Positions 1 to 6,115 of a stretch of 6,213 bases of DNA are shown here, piece by piece; the first letter of the stretch is position 1; each line of letters opens with the position of its first letter. Position numbers and translations under genes: made by a program. Source of the stretch: Bacteroidales bacterium (GTDB taxonomy: Bacteria > Bacteroidota > Bacteroidia > Bacteroidales > Lentimicrobiaceae); assembly GCA_022837485.1 (NCBI GenBank), contig JALHHH010000097.1, positions 1 through 6,213 on the forward strand, written 5' to 3'. The notes below the pieces were generated by a model that saw only the letters and a program-made list of their open reading frames with translations, had not been told where the DNA came from and did not search any database.

Positions 1-160
1 CATAATCAAATTCCCGTTCACGCAGGATTTCATCCGAATATTTAAATGGTGATTAGTGTGAAATATGGGATGCTGTATTCTGAATGGATTTTCTTATCGC
101 CTCAGCCTTGGCTTATGATTCAGCATTTCCGGGATCCCGGTTCGTAAATGAATGCAATTC
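1..160. other. Left flank, no supportable gene
   Basis: This is the stretch between the window edge and the permease stop codon. Several short frames touch the edge. On the plus strand, frames end at stops at 43-45, 50-52 and 54-56. On the minus strand, an ATG at 33-31 could start a protein that leaves the window (MKSCVNGNLIM). A neighbouring minus frame reads like charged protein (DEILREREFDY) but has no start codon after its upstream TAA. None is long enough to call. Bases 60-122 contain nothing I recognise, and 123-155 holds a palindrome that is listed separately. Confidence 0.4.
123..155. repeat. GC-rich palindrome with AT outer arms, 3' of permease gene
   Basis: A perfect 12-base palindrome (CCGGGATCCCGG) lies at 129-140, starting 21 bases after the permease stop codon. 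It sits inside a second pair of arms: CATTT at 124-128 with AAATG at 146-150, or GCATT at 123-127 with AATGC at 151-155. A folded transcript would therefore have a bulged double stem. No T-run follows on either strand, so it is not a textbook intrinsic terminator. It could act as a 3'-end stabiliser or a terminator of unusual form, or it could be chance. A near-identical core occurs after the CLC gene at 4526-4538. Confidence 0.35.
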
Positions 161-1237
161 TTACTTCGGAGCTACACGCAGAAGATAAATCCCGAGAAGG
201 CCAAAGATGACGTTCGGGATCCATACGGCGATTACCGGCGGGAGGTTGCCAAATGTGGCAAATACCGTTGTTACCTGCATAAACATAATAAAGGCGAAAC
301 AGATAGTTATTCCTATGCCAAGGTTCAGGCCTATGCCGCCCCTTACTTTGCGGCTCGACAATGCCACGCCGATCAGGGTGAGCACGATGGTGGCAAAGGG
401 AAACGCGATGCGCTTGTGCTTTTCAATCTGGAATTTCATCAGATTGCCCGAACCCCGGAGCTTCTCGGCATCGATAAACTCCCGCAGTTCCCTGTAATTC
501 ATGTATATGGCATCGTCGACGTCAACCGCAAAGTCTTCCGGACGCAGGTTCAGCAGGGTGTCGGCCTTCGCTCCGCGCGTTATTATTTCCCCTTTTTCCC
601 TGATCCGACGCTTTACCCAGTTTTCGATTGTCCACATACCGGTGATGGAATCCCATCTCAGATGATCCCCGCTGAGTTTGAAAGCCATTCCGCTTGTGTC
701 GTAGCCCTCGAGCGTAAAGCGGATGCCCTTCTTTTCACGCATATCGAAGCTCTCAACATAAGCAAATACGCCCGGACTGATCTGCATGTGGATGTTGCTG
801 GCAGAGGCCTTGCGCTGACTTTTCAGATAGTGCCGCTGAAATTCCTGCATATTCTTGCTCGTTTCCGGAATTACGAAGTTTGTAAGCGCAAACGACATCA
901 GCGCCAGGAATAGCGATGCAACCAGATACGGCCGCAACAGCCGCCTGAAACTTACCCCGCTGTTGAGTATCGCGATAATTTCGGTGTTGGCGGCCAGACG
1001 GGAAGTGAAGAAGATAACCGAAATAAAGGTGAAAAGGGCGCTGAAGAGGTTGATAAAATACGGAATAAAATTGGCATAGTACTGAAAGATAATCGCTTGC
1101 AGCGGAGGCTTACGCTCCAGAAATTCGTCGATCTTTTCAGAGATATCGAAAATGATGATAATAACAGCCAGCAGGGCTATGGCATAGAAGAAGGTTCCCA
1201 GAAATTTGCGGATGATATAAAGGTCGAGTTTTTTCAT
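161..1237 (-). CDS. LptF/LptG family permease (YjgP/YjgQ), lipopolysaccharide export
   Basis: This is an inner-membrane permease of the LptB2FG transporter, which extracts lipopolysaccharide from the inner membrane and passes it to the periplasmic Lpt bridge. The 358-residue length is normal for the family. Layout is as expected: TM1 about 13-31, TM2 54-78, TM3 100-122, a periplasmic beta-jellyroll about 125-260, then TM4 278-295, TM5 301-323 and TM6 334-354. Conserved stretches include TEIIAILNSGVSFRRLLRP (85-103) in the cytoplasmic coupling region and KRIAFPFATIVLTLIGVAL (275-293) after the jellyroll. The start MKKLDLYIIRKFLGTFF matches the usual amphipathic N-terminus. No clear Shine-Dalgarno precedes it, only a G-rich stretch. 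It follows tgt by 44 bp on the same strand and is probably co-transcribed. Bacteroidota usually encode two such permeases, and sequence alone does not tell me whether this is LptF or LptG. The family assignment is very secure. Confidence 0.95.
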   Translation of the reverse strand: MKKLDLYIIRKFLGTFFYAIALLAVIIIIFDISEKIDEFLERKPPLQAIIFQYYANFIPYFINLFSALFTFISVIFFTSRLAANTEIIAILNSGVSFRRLLRPYLVASLFLALMSFALTNFVIPETSKNMQEFQRHYLKSQRKASASNIHMQISPGVFAYVESFDMREKKGIRFTLEGYDTSGMAFKLSGDHLRWDSITGMWTIENWVKRRIREKGEIITRGAKADTLLNLRPEDFAVDVDDAIYMNYRELREFIDAEKLRGSGNLMKFQIEKHKRIAFPFATIVLTLIGVALSSRKVRGGIGLNLGIGITICFAFIMFMQVTTVFATFGNLPPVIAVWIPNVIFGLLGIYLLRVAPK

Positions 1238-1281
1238 AAGAGGTTGCCCTGCCCCGCTTTAACGGATTTTCTGTGTTGTTA

Positions 1282-2412
1282 TTATAATCGCTGCGCCAGC
1301 TTCTTAACCATTGTCTCTTTCCAGGATGCAAACGTCCCTTCTTCAATTTTTTTTCGCGCTTCGTCCACCAGCCAGAGGTAAAAGGCGATGTTGTGCTGAC
1401 TCGCAATCATAGGTCCCAGCATTTCGCCGGCCGTAAACAGATGCCGGAGGTAAGCCCTGCTGTATGCCGAATCCACAAATGAGCGGCCGTTCGGATCCAG
1501 GGGAGAGAAGTCGGCCCTCCACTTCAGATTTTTCAGGTTTATGATCCCTTCGCTGGTGAAGATCATTCCGTTGCGGCCGTTGCGGGTCGGCATCACGCAG
1601 TCGAACATATCCACGCCGCGCGCAATGCTCTCCAGGATGTTTACCGGAGTGCCCACGCCCATCAGATACCTGGGTTTGTCTTTGGGCAATACACCGCAGA
1701 CAAGTTCGGTGAGTTCATACATGGTTTCGGCCGGCTCCCCGACTGCAAGTCCGCCAATGGCGTTGCCTTCCCCGTTACAGGATGCGATTTTTTCGGCCGA
1801 TTGTATGCGCAGATCGCGGTAGGTGCTGCCCTGAACGATGGGAAACAGAGCCTGTTCGTAACCGTATAGCCCCTGTGTTTCGCCGAAACGAAGGATACAG
1901 CGGTCGAGCCAGCGGTGCGTCAGTTCCATCGAGCGTTTTGCGTAGTCGTAGTCGCAGGGGTAGGGGGTACATTCGTCAAAGGCCATTATTATATCGGCCC
2001 CGATCTCCCTCTGTATGTCCATCACCCGCTCGGGACTGAAAAGGTGCCTTGAGCCGTCGATGTGCGACTGAAAGGTTACTCCCTCTTCCTGCATCTTGCG
2101 TCGATCGGTAAGCGAATACACCTGGTATCCGCCGCTGTCGGTAAGTATGGGTTTCGTCCAGCCGTTGAATTTGTGGAGTCCGCCGGCTTCGCGCAATACA
2201 TCGGTGCCGGGTCTGAGATAAAGATGGTAGGTGTTGCCGAGAATGATACGGGCTTTTACGTCGGTATCGACGTCGCGGATGTGTACTGCTTTTACCGTGC
2301 CGGCAGTGCCAACGGGCATAAACACCGGTGTGGCGATGTCGCCGTGCGCCGTAGTGATAACTCCCGCCCGTGCGTTGCTTCCCGGATCGGTATGCGTCAG
2401 CCTGAAATCCAT
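1282..2412 (-). CDS. tgt: Queuine/preQ1 tRNA-guanine transglycosylase (Tgt)
   Basis: This cytoplasmic enzyme swaps guanine-34 in the anticodon of Asp, Asn, His and Tyr tRNAs for preQ1, the committed step of queuosine synthesis in bacteria. The 376-residue (beta/alpha)8 barrel has the usual length. Visible landmarks are TDSGGYQV (91-98) with Asp92, MAFDECTPYP (143-152) with Asp146, IVQGS (192-196), GGLAVGEP (220-227), and the nucleophile Asp271 in DMFDCVMPTRNGRNG (268-282). The valine in GLAVGE is the residue usual in preQ1-using bacterial enzymes. The zinc site is missing: the family's C-x-C-x2-C is replaced by Gly309, Ser311 and Asp314, although His340 is kept. From memory, other Bacteroidota Tgt proteins look the same here, so this is probably a clade trait rather than decay. 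The start ATG lies about 28 nt from the predicted transcription start, with no Shine-Dalgarno. It is the first gene of the leftward unit. Confidence 0.97.
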   Translation of the reverse strand: MDFRLTHTDPGSNARAGVITTAHGDIATPVFMPVGTAGTVKAVHIRDVDTDVKARIILGNTYHLYLRPGTDVLREAGGLHKFNGWTKPILTDSGGYQVYSLTDRRKMQEEGVTFQSHIDGSRHLFSPERVMDIQREIGADIIMAFDECTPYPCDYDYAKRSMELTHRWLDRCILRFGETQGLYGYEQALFPIVQGSTYRDLRIQSAEKIASCNGEGNAIGGLAVGEPAETMYELTELVCGVLPKDKPRYLMGVGTPVNILESIARGVDMFDCVMPTRNGRNGMIFTSEGIINLKNLKWRADFSPLDPNGRSFVDSAYSRAYLRHLFTAGEMLGPMIASQHNIAFYLWLVDEARKKIEEGTFASWKETMVKKLAQRL

Positions 2413-2445
2413 GTATTCGGTTTAGTGGCTTAAGATTAAGGCCTG

Positions 2446-2453
2446 CAAAGTTA
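2446..2453 (-). promoter_or_regulatory. Candidate tgt promoter, Bacteroidota -7 element
   Basis: On the minus strand this reads TAACTTTG, an exact match to the Bacteroidota housekeeping -7 consensus TAnnTTTG. Transcription would begin near 2440, giving a leader of about 28 nt before the tgt ATG, a sensible distance. The -33 TTTG is not clear: the closest candidate is TTTC at 2481-2478, about 24 nt upstream, slightly far. The call rests on the -7 match and its position. Confidence 0.5.
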
Positions 2454-2531
2454 GCAGTTTTCCGCGAAAGCCTGTGCGAAAGTTGTTTGCCCGAACGTGA
2501 CCGGCAATAAACCGGGATTACCTTAACGGCC

Positions 2532-2556
2532 GCACCGGTTTGTTTAAAAACGGTGC
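2532..2556. repeat. Inverted repeat in the divergent region
   Basis: GCACCG (2532-2537) pairs exactly with CGGTGC (2551-2556), and TTT and AAA tracts within the 13-base loop can extend the pairing. On the plus strand it is followed by A-rich sequence and on the minus strand by GC-rich sequence, so it does not end in a T-run in either direction and is not an intrinsic terminator. It lies about 80 bp upstream of the tgt -7 element and could be an operator or a chance structure. Confidence 0.35.
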
Positions 2557-2674
2557 AGAAAAACCCTCGTGCTGCGAATTTCAGTATGCAGCCGGAAAGG
2601 AGTCCTGTTTTCTTTATCGTACCTCCGGTATCCGCTTCGGCAGCATCGGAATGCCTGCCCGTCTTTAAATATAA

Positions 2675-2696
2675 ATCCGGTTTTCGACTTCCGGAT
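2675..2696. repeat. Inverted repeat upstream of the CLC promoter
   Basis: ATCCGG (2675-2680) and CCGGAT (2691-2696) are exact inverted arms around a 10-base spacer. The right arm is part of a second palindrome, CCGGATCCGG (2691-2700). The block ends about 25 bp before the candidate CLC -7 element, where a regulator could bind. If transcription starts at the predicted site, this block is not transcribed with the CLC gene, which favours a DNA site over an RNA hairpin. Function is inferred only. Confidence 0.3.
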
Positions 2697-2725
2697 CCGG
2701 GCCTCTGATTTGATACAAAATTCCA

Positions 2726-2733
2726 TATATTTG
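2726..2733 (+). promoter_or_regulatory. Candidate CLC promoter, Bacteroidota -7 element
   Basis: TATATTTG matches the Bacteroidota -7 consensus TAnnTTTG exactly. It ends only 6 bases before the CLC ATG at 2740, so transcription would begin at or within a few bases of the start codon. The only nearby TTTG (2709-2712) is 13 bases upstream, closer than the usual 17-23, so the -33 element is weak or absent. Alternatives are a chance match, or a true promoter further upstream. Confidence 0.4.
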
Positions 2734-2739
2734 CCGGAT

Positions 2740-4515
2740 ATGAGTACCGGTAACCCCACCATATGGCTGCACAAATGGCGCGTAAAGCACATCAGCCACC
2801 GCAACTTCGTACTGATTCTCAGTCTGGTTATCGGACTGGTGAGCGGGCTTGCGGCCGTGGTGCTCAAGAATACCGTGCATTATACCCATGAGCTTCTTAC
2901 CCGGGGGTTTGATGCCGAAAGCGGAAACCTGCTGTACCTTGCGTATCCCCTGTTTGGCATTGCCCTTACCGTGTTTTTTGTCCGGTATTTCATAAAAGAT
3001 AATATTTCTCACGGCGTCAGCCTGATTTTATATGCCATTTCGCGGAACAACAGTCATCTGAAGCCGCACAACAGCTATTCATCCATGGTGGCGAGCACGC
3101 TCACCGTAGGGTTCGGTGGTTCGGTAGGACTGGAGGCTCCCATTGTGCTTACGGGTGCATCCATAGGTTCCAATCTTGCGCGCATCATGCGCATGGATTA
3201 CCGCACCATCACTTTGATGATCGGGTGCGGGGCTGCGGGAGCCATTGCAGGAATCTTTAAAGCTCCTATCGCTGCCGTAGTCTTCGCCCTCGAGGTGCTG
3301 ATGCTCGATCTTACCATGGCATCGCTGATTCCATTGCTGATATCGGCCGTTACCGGAGCCACCCTTTCGGCTTTCCTGATGGGCAACGCGGTACTTTTCT
3401 CTTTTACCGTATCCGATCCGTTCAACCTGGGCAATATCCCTTTTTATATACTTCTGGGAATGGTAACCGGACTGGTATCCCTTTACTTTACCCGTGCCAA
3501 TATGTTTGTGGAAGGGAAAATCGAATCTCTGAAGCGTCCGCTCAGCCGCATGCTGGTTGGCGGCATTGGCGTCAGTCTGCTGATCTTTCTTTTGCCCCCC
3601 CTTTACGGGGAAGGGTATGAGATCCTTACGGATATTCTGAACGGCCGTGGCGATGCGATTGTGAACAACTCCTTTTTCTATCCTTTCCGCGAAAACCACT
3701 GGCTGTTTATGGGTTTTTTGCTGCTGGTAATGTTCTTTAAGGTTATTGCGATGGCTTCCACCACTGCCGGAGGAGGCGTGGGAGGAGTGTTTGCTCCTTC
3801 CTTGTTCATGGGCGGGGTTACGGGATTCTTTACGGCCCGCTTCATTAATCATTTAGGTTTCGGACATCTGCCGGAGAGTAATTTTGCCCTTGCGGGGATG
3901 GCCGGGGTGATGGCTGCCGTGATGCATGCACCTCTAACCGCCATCTTCCTCATTGCCGAAATTACCGGAGGCTATTCGTTTTTTATCCCGCTCATCATCA
4001 CTTCCACCATTTCCTACCTTACCATCAACCTCTACGAATCGCACAGCATCTATACCAAGCGGCTGGCAGCAAGAGGCGATCTGATCACGCACGACAAGGA
4101 TAAGGCAGTGCTTTCCCGTCTCAGCATCGGCAAACTGATCGAAACCAACTTCCTTCCCGTGAGTCCCGATGCCAGCCTTGGAGAACTGGTGAAGGTGATC
4201 GCCGCTTCCGAACGGAACGTGTTTCCGGTGGTGGATTCGGAGAACAACTTCCTGGGTGTGGTGTTTATTAATGAAATACGTAACATCATGTTCAACCACG
4301 AGCTTTACGATACCACGTTTGTGCGCAACCTGATGTTTATGCCCGAACCCCTGGTGAGCATCGATGAAACCATGGAGGATGTTGCCGCCAAGTTTCACGA
4401 AAGTCCGCACTACAACCTGCCGGTGCTCGACAGGGGCAAGTACGTGGGTTTTGTGTCAAGGGCGAACGTTTTTTCGGCATACCGGAAGCTTGTGAAAGAA
4501 TATTCACAGGATTAG
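2740..4515 (+). CDS. CLC-family chloride channel/transporter with two CBS domains
   Basis: This inner-membrane protein moves chloride or a similar anion, either passively or in exchange for protons. It has 591 residues: a CLC membrane domain (about 20-440), then tandem CBS domains (about 463-518 and 527-585) that in this family often bind adenine nucleotides and tune gating. Visible CLC motifs are GSVGLEAP (127-134) with gating Glu132, GGVFAPS (348-354) and Tyr438 at the central anion tyrosine. Compared with E. coli ClcA, His91 replaces the anion-coordinating Ser107 in the GSGIP loop (here SHGVS), Ala133 replaces the Gly after the gating glutamate, and Val186 replaces the proton-path Glu203. 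The last change is typical of passive CLC channels. I chose the ATG at 2740 because a highly hydrophilic start then the first helix follows at once; the in-frame ATG at 2569 adds 57 atypical residues. It is the first gene of the rightward unit. Family is certain; transport mode and ion are not. Confidence 0.95.
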   Translation: MSTGNPTIWLHKWRVKHISHRNFVLILSLVIGLVSGLAAVVLKNTVHYTHELLTRGFDAESGNLLYLAYPLFGIALTVFFVRYFIKDNISHGVSLILYAISRNNSHLKPHNSYSSMVASTLTVGFGGSVGLEAPIVLTGASIGSNLARIMRMDYRTITLMIGCGAAGAIAGIFKAPIAAVVFALEVLMLDLTMASLIPLLISAVTGATLSAFLMGNAVLFSFTVSDPFNLGNIPFYILLGMVTGLVSLYFTRANMFVEGKIESLKRPLSRMLVGGIGVSLLIFLLPPLYGEGYEILTDILNGRGDAIVNNSFFYPFRENHWLFMGFLLLVMFFKVIAMASTTAGGGVGGVFAPSLFMGGVTGFFTARFINHLGFGHLPESNFALAGMAGVMAAVMHAPLTAIFLIAEITGGYSFFIPLIITSTISYLTINLYESHSIYTKRLAARGDLITHDKDKAVLSRLSIGKLIETNFLPVSPDASLGELVKVIAASERNVFPVVDSENNFLGVVFINEIRNIMFNHELYDTTFVRNLMFMPEPLVSIDETMEDVAAKFHESPHYNLPVLDRGKYVGFVSRANVFSAYRKLVKEYSQD

Positions 4516-4524
4516 ATAAAATCA

Positions 4525-4539
4525 GCCGGGATTCCCGGT
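4525..4539 (+). terminator. Small hairpin after the CLC gene, possible weak terminator
   Basis: CCGGG (4526-4530) and CCCGG (4534-4538) form a five-pair GC stem around a three-base loop, with a possible G-U closing pair at 4525/4539. It lies 10 bases after the CLC stop codon. The downstream sequence is T-rich but interrupted (TGTTTAGCAGTTTATT), so termination would be partial at best. Read-through would let the PAP2 gene share the transcript at a lower level. Confidence 0.35.
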
Positions 4540-4572
4540 GTTTAGCAGTTTATTGTGCTTAATCTTCATTTA

Positions 4573-5298
4573 ATGCCAGAAACACTGAGATTCCGCCATC
4601 CCCTTTTTACTGCACTGCTTGCAGTTTACTGGGCAGCCCTTGCCGCATTGCTGATAAGATTGGGCTATTACAACAGCTTTATCGCTCTGAACAGCCTTCA
4701 CCAGCCATGGCTCGATTATCCGATGTTTCTGCTTACCCATATGGGCGATGCGCTGATACTCACGTCGTTCATTGCTCTTTTTCTTGCCAGGCGAAGGCCC
4801 GACCTGGTGCTTCTCGTTATTGCGGCCGTGCTGATTACCGGACTGTTTGGGCAGATTCTTAAAAACACCGTCTTCGACGAGTGGGATCGTCCCCTTCGTG
4901 CCCTGGAGGGTATTACGGAAGTGCATACCGTTGCCGGATATAAGATGTATCACAATTCGTTTCCTTCTGGCCACAGCATCGTGGCAGCAGCAGCCATTAC
5001 CATTCTCGTGGTTTCGCTGAGGCCGGGAAGACTTGTCCAGGCATTGCTGGCCCTTGCCGTGATGATCGTATCCTATACCCGTATTTACGTTGGCGTTCAC
5101 TTCGCCGGGGATGTACTGGCCGGTACGTTTATCGGATATGCCGGTTCGCTGCTGGTACATTACCTCCTTGCCGGCCAGCTAAAGGGATGGACGTCGAAAC
5201 TGACGGAAGTCCGCTCGCGCCGTTTGCGAAGGTTTCTCTTCGCACTTGCTGCCGTCAGCATAGTTGCCGGGGTGTGGCTTGTAACCGAACTTATGTAA
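4573..5298 (+). CDS. PAP2-family membrane phosphatase
   Basis: This is an integral membrane phosphatase of the PAP2/type 2 phosphatidic acid phosphatase superfamily, with a periplasm-facing active site and a phosphohistidine intermediate. Family substrates include undecaprenyl pyrophosphate, phosphatidylglycerol phosphate and lipid A phosphates; sequence does not tell me which applies. With the ATG at 4573 it has 241 residues. Hydrophobic segments lie near 10-29, 53-72, 78-97, 134-149, 155-170, 178-202 and 220-238. The catalytic signature is complete in outline: Lys97 then Arg106-Pro107 (motif 1, eight residues between rather than the classic six), PSGH at 131-134, and Arg170, His176, Asp180 in TRIYVGVHFAGD. 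Threonine replaces the usual serine before Arg170. A GTG at 4555 would add six residues; I prefer the ATG because GTG starts are less common and no ribosome site favours it. It follows the CLC gene by 57 bp and may be co-transcribed. Confidence 0.92.
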   Translation: MPETLRFRHPLFTALLAVYWAALAALLIRLGYYNSFIALNSLHQPWLDYPMFLLTHMGDALILTSFIALFLARRRPDLVLLVIAAVLITGLFGQILKNTVFDEWDRPLRALEGITEVHTVAGYKMYHNSFPSGHSIVAAAAITILVVSLRPGRLVQALLALAVMIVSYTRIYVGVHFAGDVLAGTFIGYAGSLLVHYLLAGQLKGWTSKLTEVRSRRLRRFLFALAAVSIVAGVWLVTELM

Positions 5299-5306
5299 AC
5301 CTCCTG

Positions 5307-5342
5307 TTCAATACCGGCTGGTATGAATCGGGAACACCGATT
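5307..5342 (+). other. Two overlapping hairpins just upstream of the exonuclease III gene
   Basis: The first hairpin pairs TTC+ATACC (5307-5315, one bulged A) with GGTAT+GAA (5320-5327) around a GGCT loop. The second pairs AATCGG (5326-5331) with CCGATT (5337-5342) around GAACA and ends 8 bases before the exonuclease start codon. They share bases 5326-5327, so they nearly exclude one another. A short T-rich tract (TTTCT, 5341-5345) overlaps the end of the second, so it could be a weak terminator for the PAP2 gene or a fold affecting translation of the next gene. This is seen by eye only. Confidence 0.3.
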
Positions 5343-5350
5343 TCTGTACA

Positions 5351-6115
5351 ATGAAAATATTTACCTACAACGTTAATGGAATCCGCTCTGCGCTTACCAA
5401 GGGATTAATCACCTGGATGATGCGTGAGAAGCCCGATGTTTTATGCCTGCAGGAGATAAAGGCACAGGAAGACCAGATTCCCGTGGAGGAGTTTGATGCC
5501 CTGGGTTACCACTGCAACTGGTTTCCGGCCGAAAAGAAAGGCTACAGCGGGGTGGGAATTCTGAGCCTGCAAAAGCCCGATGCCGTGTATCGCGGGATGG
5601 GCATCGACCGCTACGATGCCGAAGGGCGGCTGATACGGGCCGACTTCAACGGACTTACGGTCGTAAGTGCCTATCACCCTTCGGGAACCACCGGAGACGA
5701 ACGCCAGCAGTTTAAGATGGAATGGCTGGAAGATTTCTTCGATTATGCCCACTACCTGAAAAACGAAAGACCGAATCTTCTGCTGGCGGGCGATTACAAC
5801 ATCTGCCACCGGCCCATCGACATCCACGATCCGGTACGTAATGCCAACAGCTCCGGATTCCTGCCCGAGGAAAGGGAATGGATGGAGGAGTTTCTGAACA
5901 GCGGCTTTACGGATACGTTCCGGGTATTCAACAAACATCCCCACCATTATACCTGGTGGAGCTACCGTGCCGGATCCCGTGCCCGAAACCTGGGCTGGCG
6001 CATCGATTATATTCTTTCTTCCGGCAATCTGCGCAATAAGCTTTTACATGCCTGGATAGACCCAAAAGCCGTGCACTCCGACCACTGCCCGGCCGCGCTT
6101 GAGCTGGAGGGGTAG
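5351..6115 (+). CDS. xth: Exodeoxyribonuclease III / AP endonuclease (Xth/ExoA)
   Basis: This cytoplasmic base-excision-repair nuclease cuts the DNA backbone 5' of abasic sites and trims blocked 3' ends. Its 254 residues form the single endonuclease/exonuclease/phosphatase domain, the normal length. All catalytic landmarks are present: Asn7 in YNVNGIRSA, metal-binding Glu35 in CLQEIKAQ, Tyr108 in SAYHPSG, Asp148 and Asn150 in AGDYNICH, Asp219 in GWRIDYIL, and Asp244-His245 in the terminal SDHCP. The TWWSYRAGSRARNLGWR stretch (201-217) matches the abasic-site pocket region of the family. The LQEIKAQEDQ motif resembles the ExoA/APE-like branch. The ATG at 5351 starts directly at the conserved beta strand, so the start is secure although no Shine-Dalgarno is seen. 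It follows the PAP2 gene by 52 bp. Co-transcription is plausible, but the hairpins between them may separate expression. There is no sign of truncation. Confidence 0.97.
   Translation: MKIFTYNVNGIRSALTKGLITWMMREKPDVLCLQEIKAQEDQIPVEEFDALGYHCNWFPAEKKGYSGVGILSLQKPDAVYRGMGIDRYDAEGRLIRADFNGLTVVSAYHPSGTTGDERQQFKMEWLEDFFDYAHYLKNERPNLLLAGDYNICHRPIDIHDPVRNANSSGFLPEEREWMEEFLNSGFTDTFRVFNKHPHHYTWWSYRAGSRARNLGWRIDYILSSGNLRNKLLHAWIDPKAVHSDHCPAALELEG

Larger units (their letters stand above)
2413..2739. other. Divergent intergenic region between tgt and the CLC gene
   Basis: This 327-bp stretch carries the leftward tgt promoter (2446-2453) and the likely rightward CLC promoter (2726-2733). Between them are two inverted repeats, at 2532-2556 and 2675-2696. 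An open frame from an ATG at 2569 runs into the CLC gene, but its 57 extra residues look like translated non-coding DNA. I see no tRNA fold, riboswitch consensus or independent small gene. Regulatory function beyond the two -7 elements is not demonstrated. Confidence 0.6.

Noticed and set aside
152..913. Long plus-strand open frame opposite the permease gene
   Set aside because: Its translation has no family features and lies antisense to a clear LptF/LptG permease with full membrane topology.
2569..2739. Upstream ATG that would lengthen the CLC protein by 57 residues
   Set aside because: The extra residues look like translated intergenic DNA, and the ATG at 2740 gives the normal family N-terminus just before the first membrane helix.
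3079..3852. Long minus-strand open frame opposite the CLC gene
   Set aside because: It is antisense to conserved CLC motifs, and its highly charged, Gln/His-rich translation is typical of a shadow frame.
4555..4572. GTG start adding six residues to the PAP2 phosphatase
   Set aside because: There is no ribosome-binding signal to favour it, and the ATG at 4573 leaves the whole domain intact. It remains possible.
5088..5134. Threonine in place of serine in PAP2 motif 3 as a sign of inactivity
   Set aside because: The catalytic Arg, His and Asp are all present, and threonine is a conservative change, so loss of function is not supported.
5441..5947. Minus-strand open frame opposite the exonuclease III gene
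   Set aside because: It covers the catalytic core of a clear exonuclease III on the other strand and has no recognisable domain.
161..6115. A new defence or mobile system
   Set aside because: All five genes belong to well-known core families, with no integrase, toxin, nuclease-helicase pair, repeat array or compositional shift.
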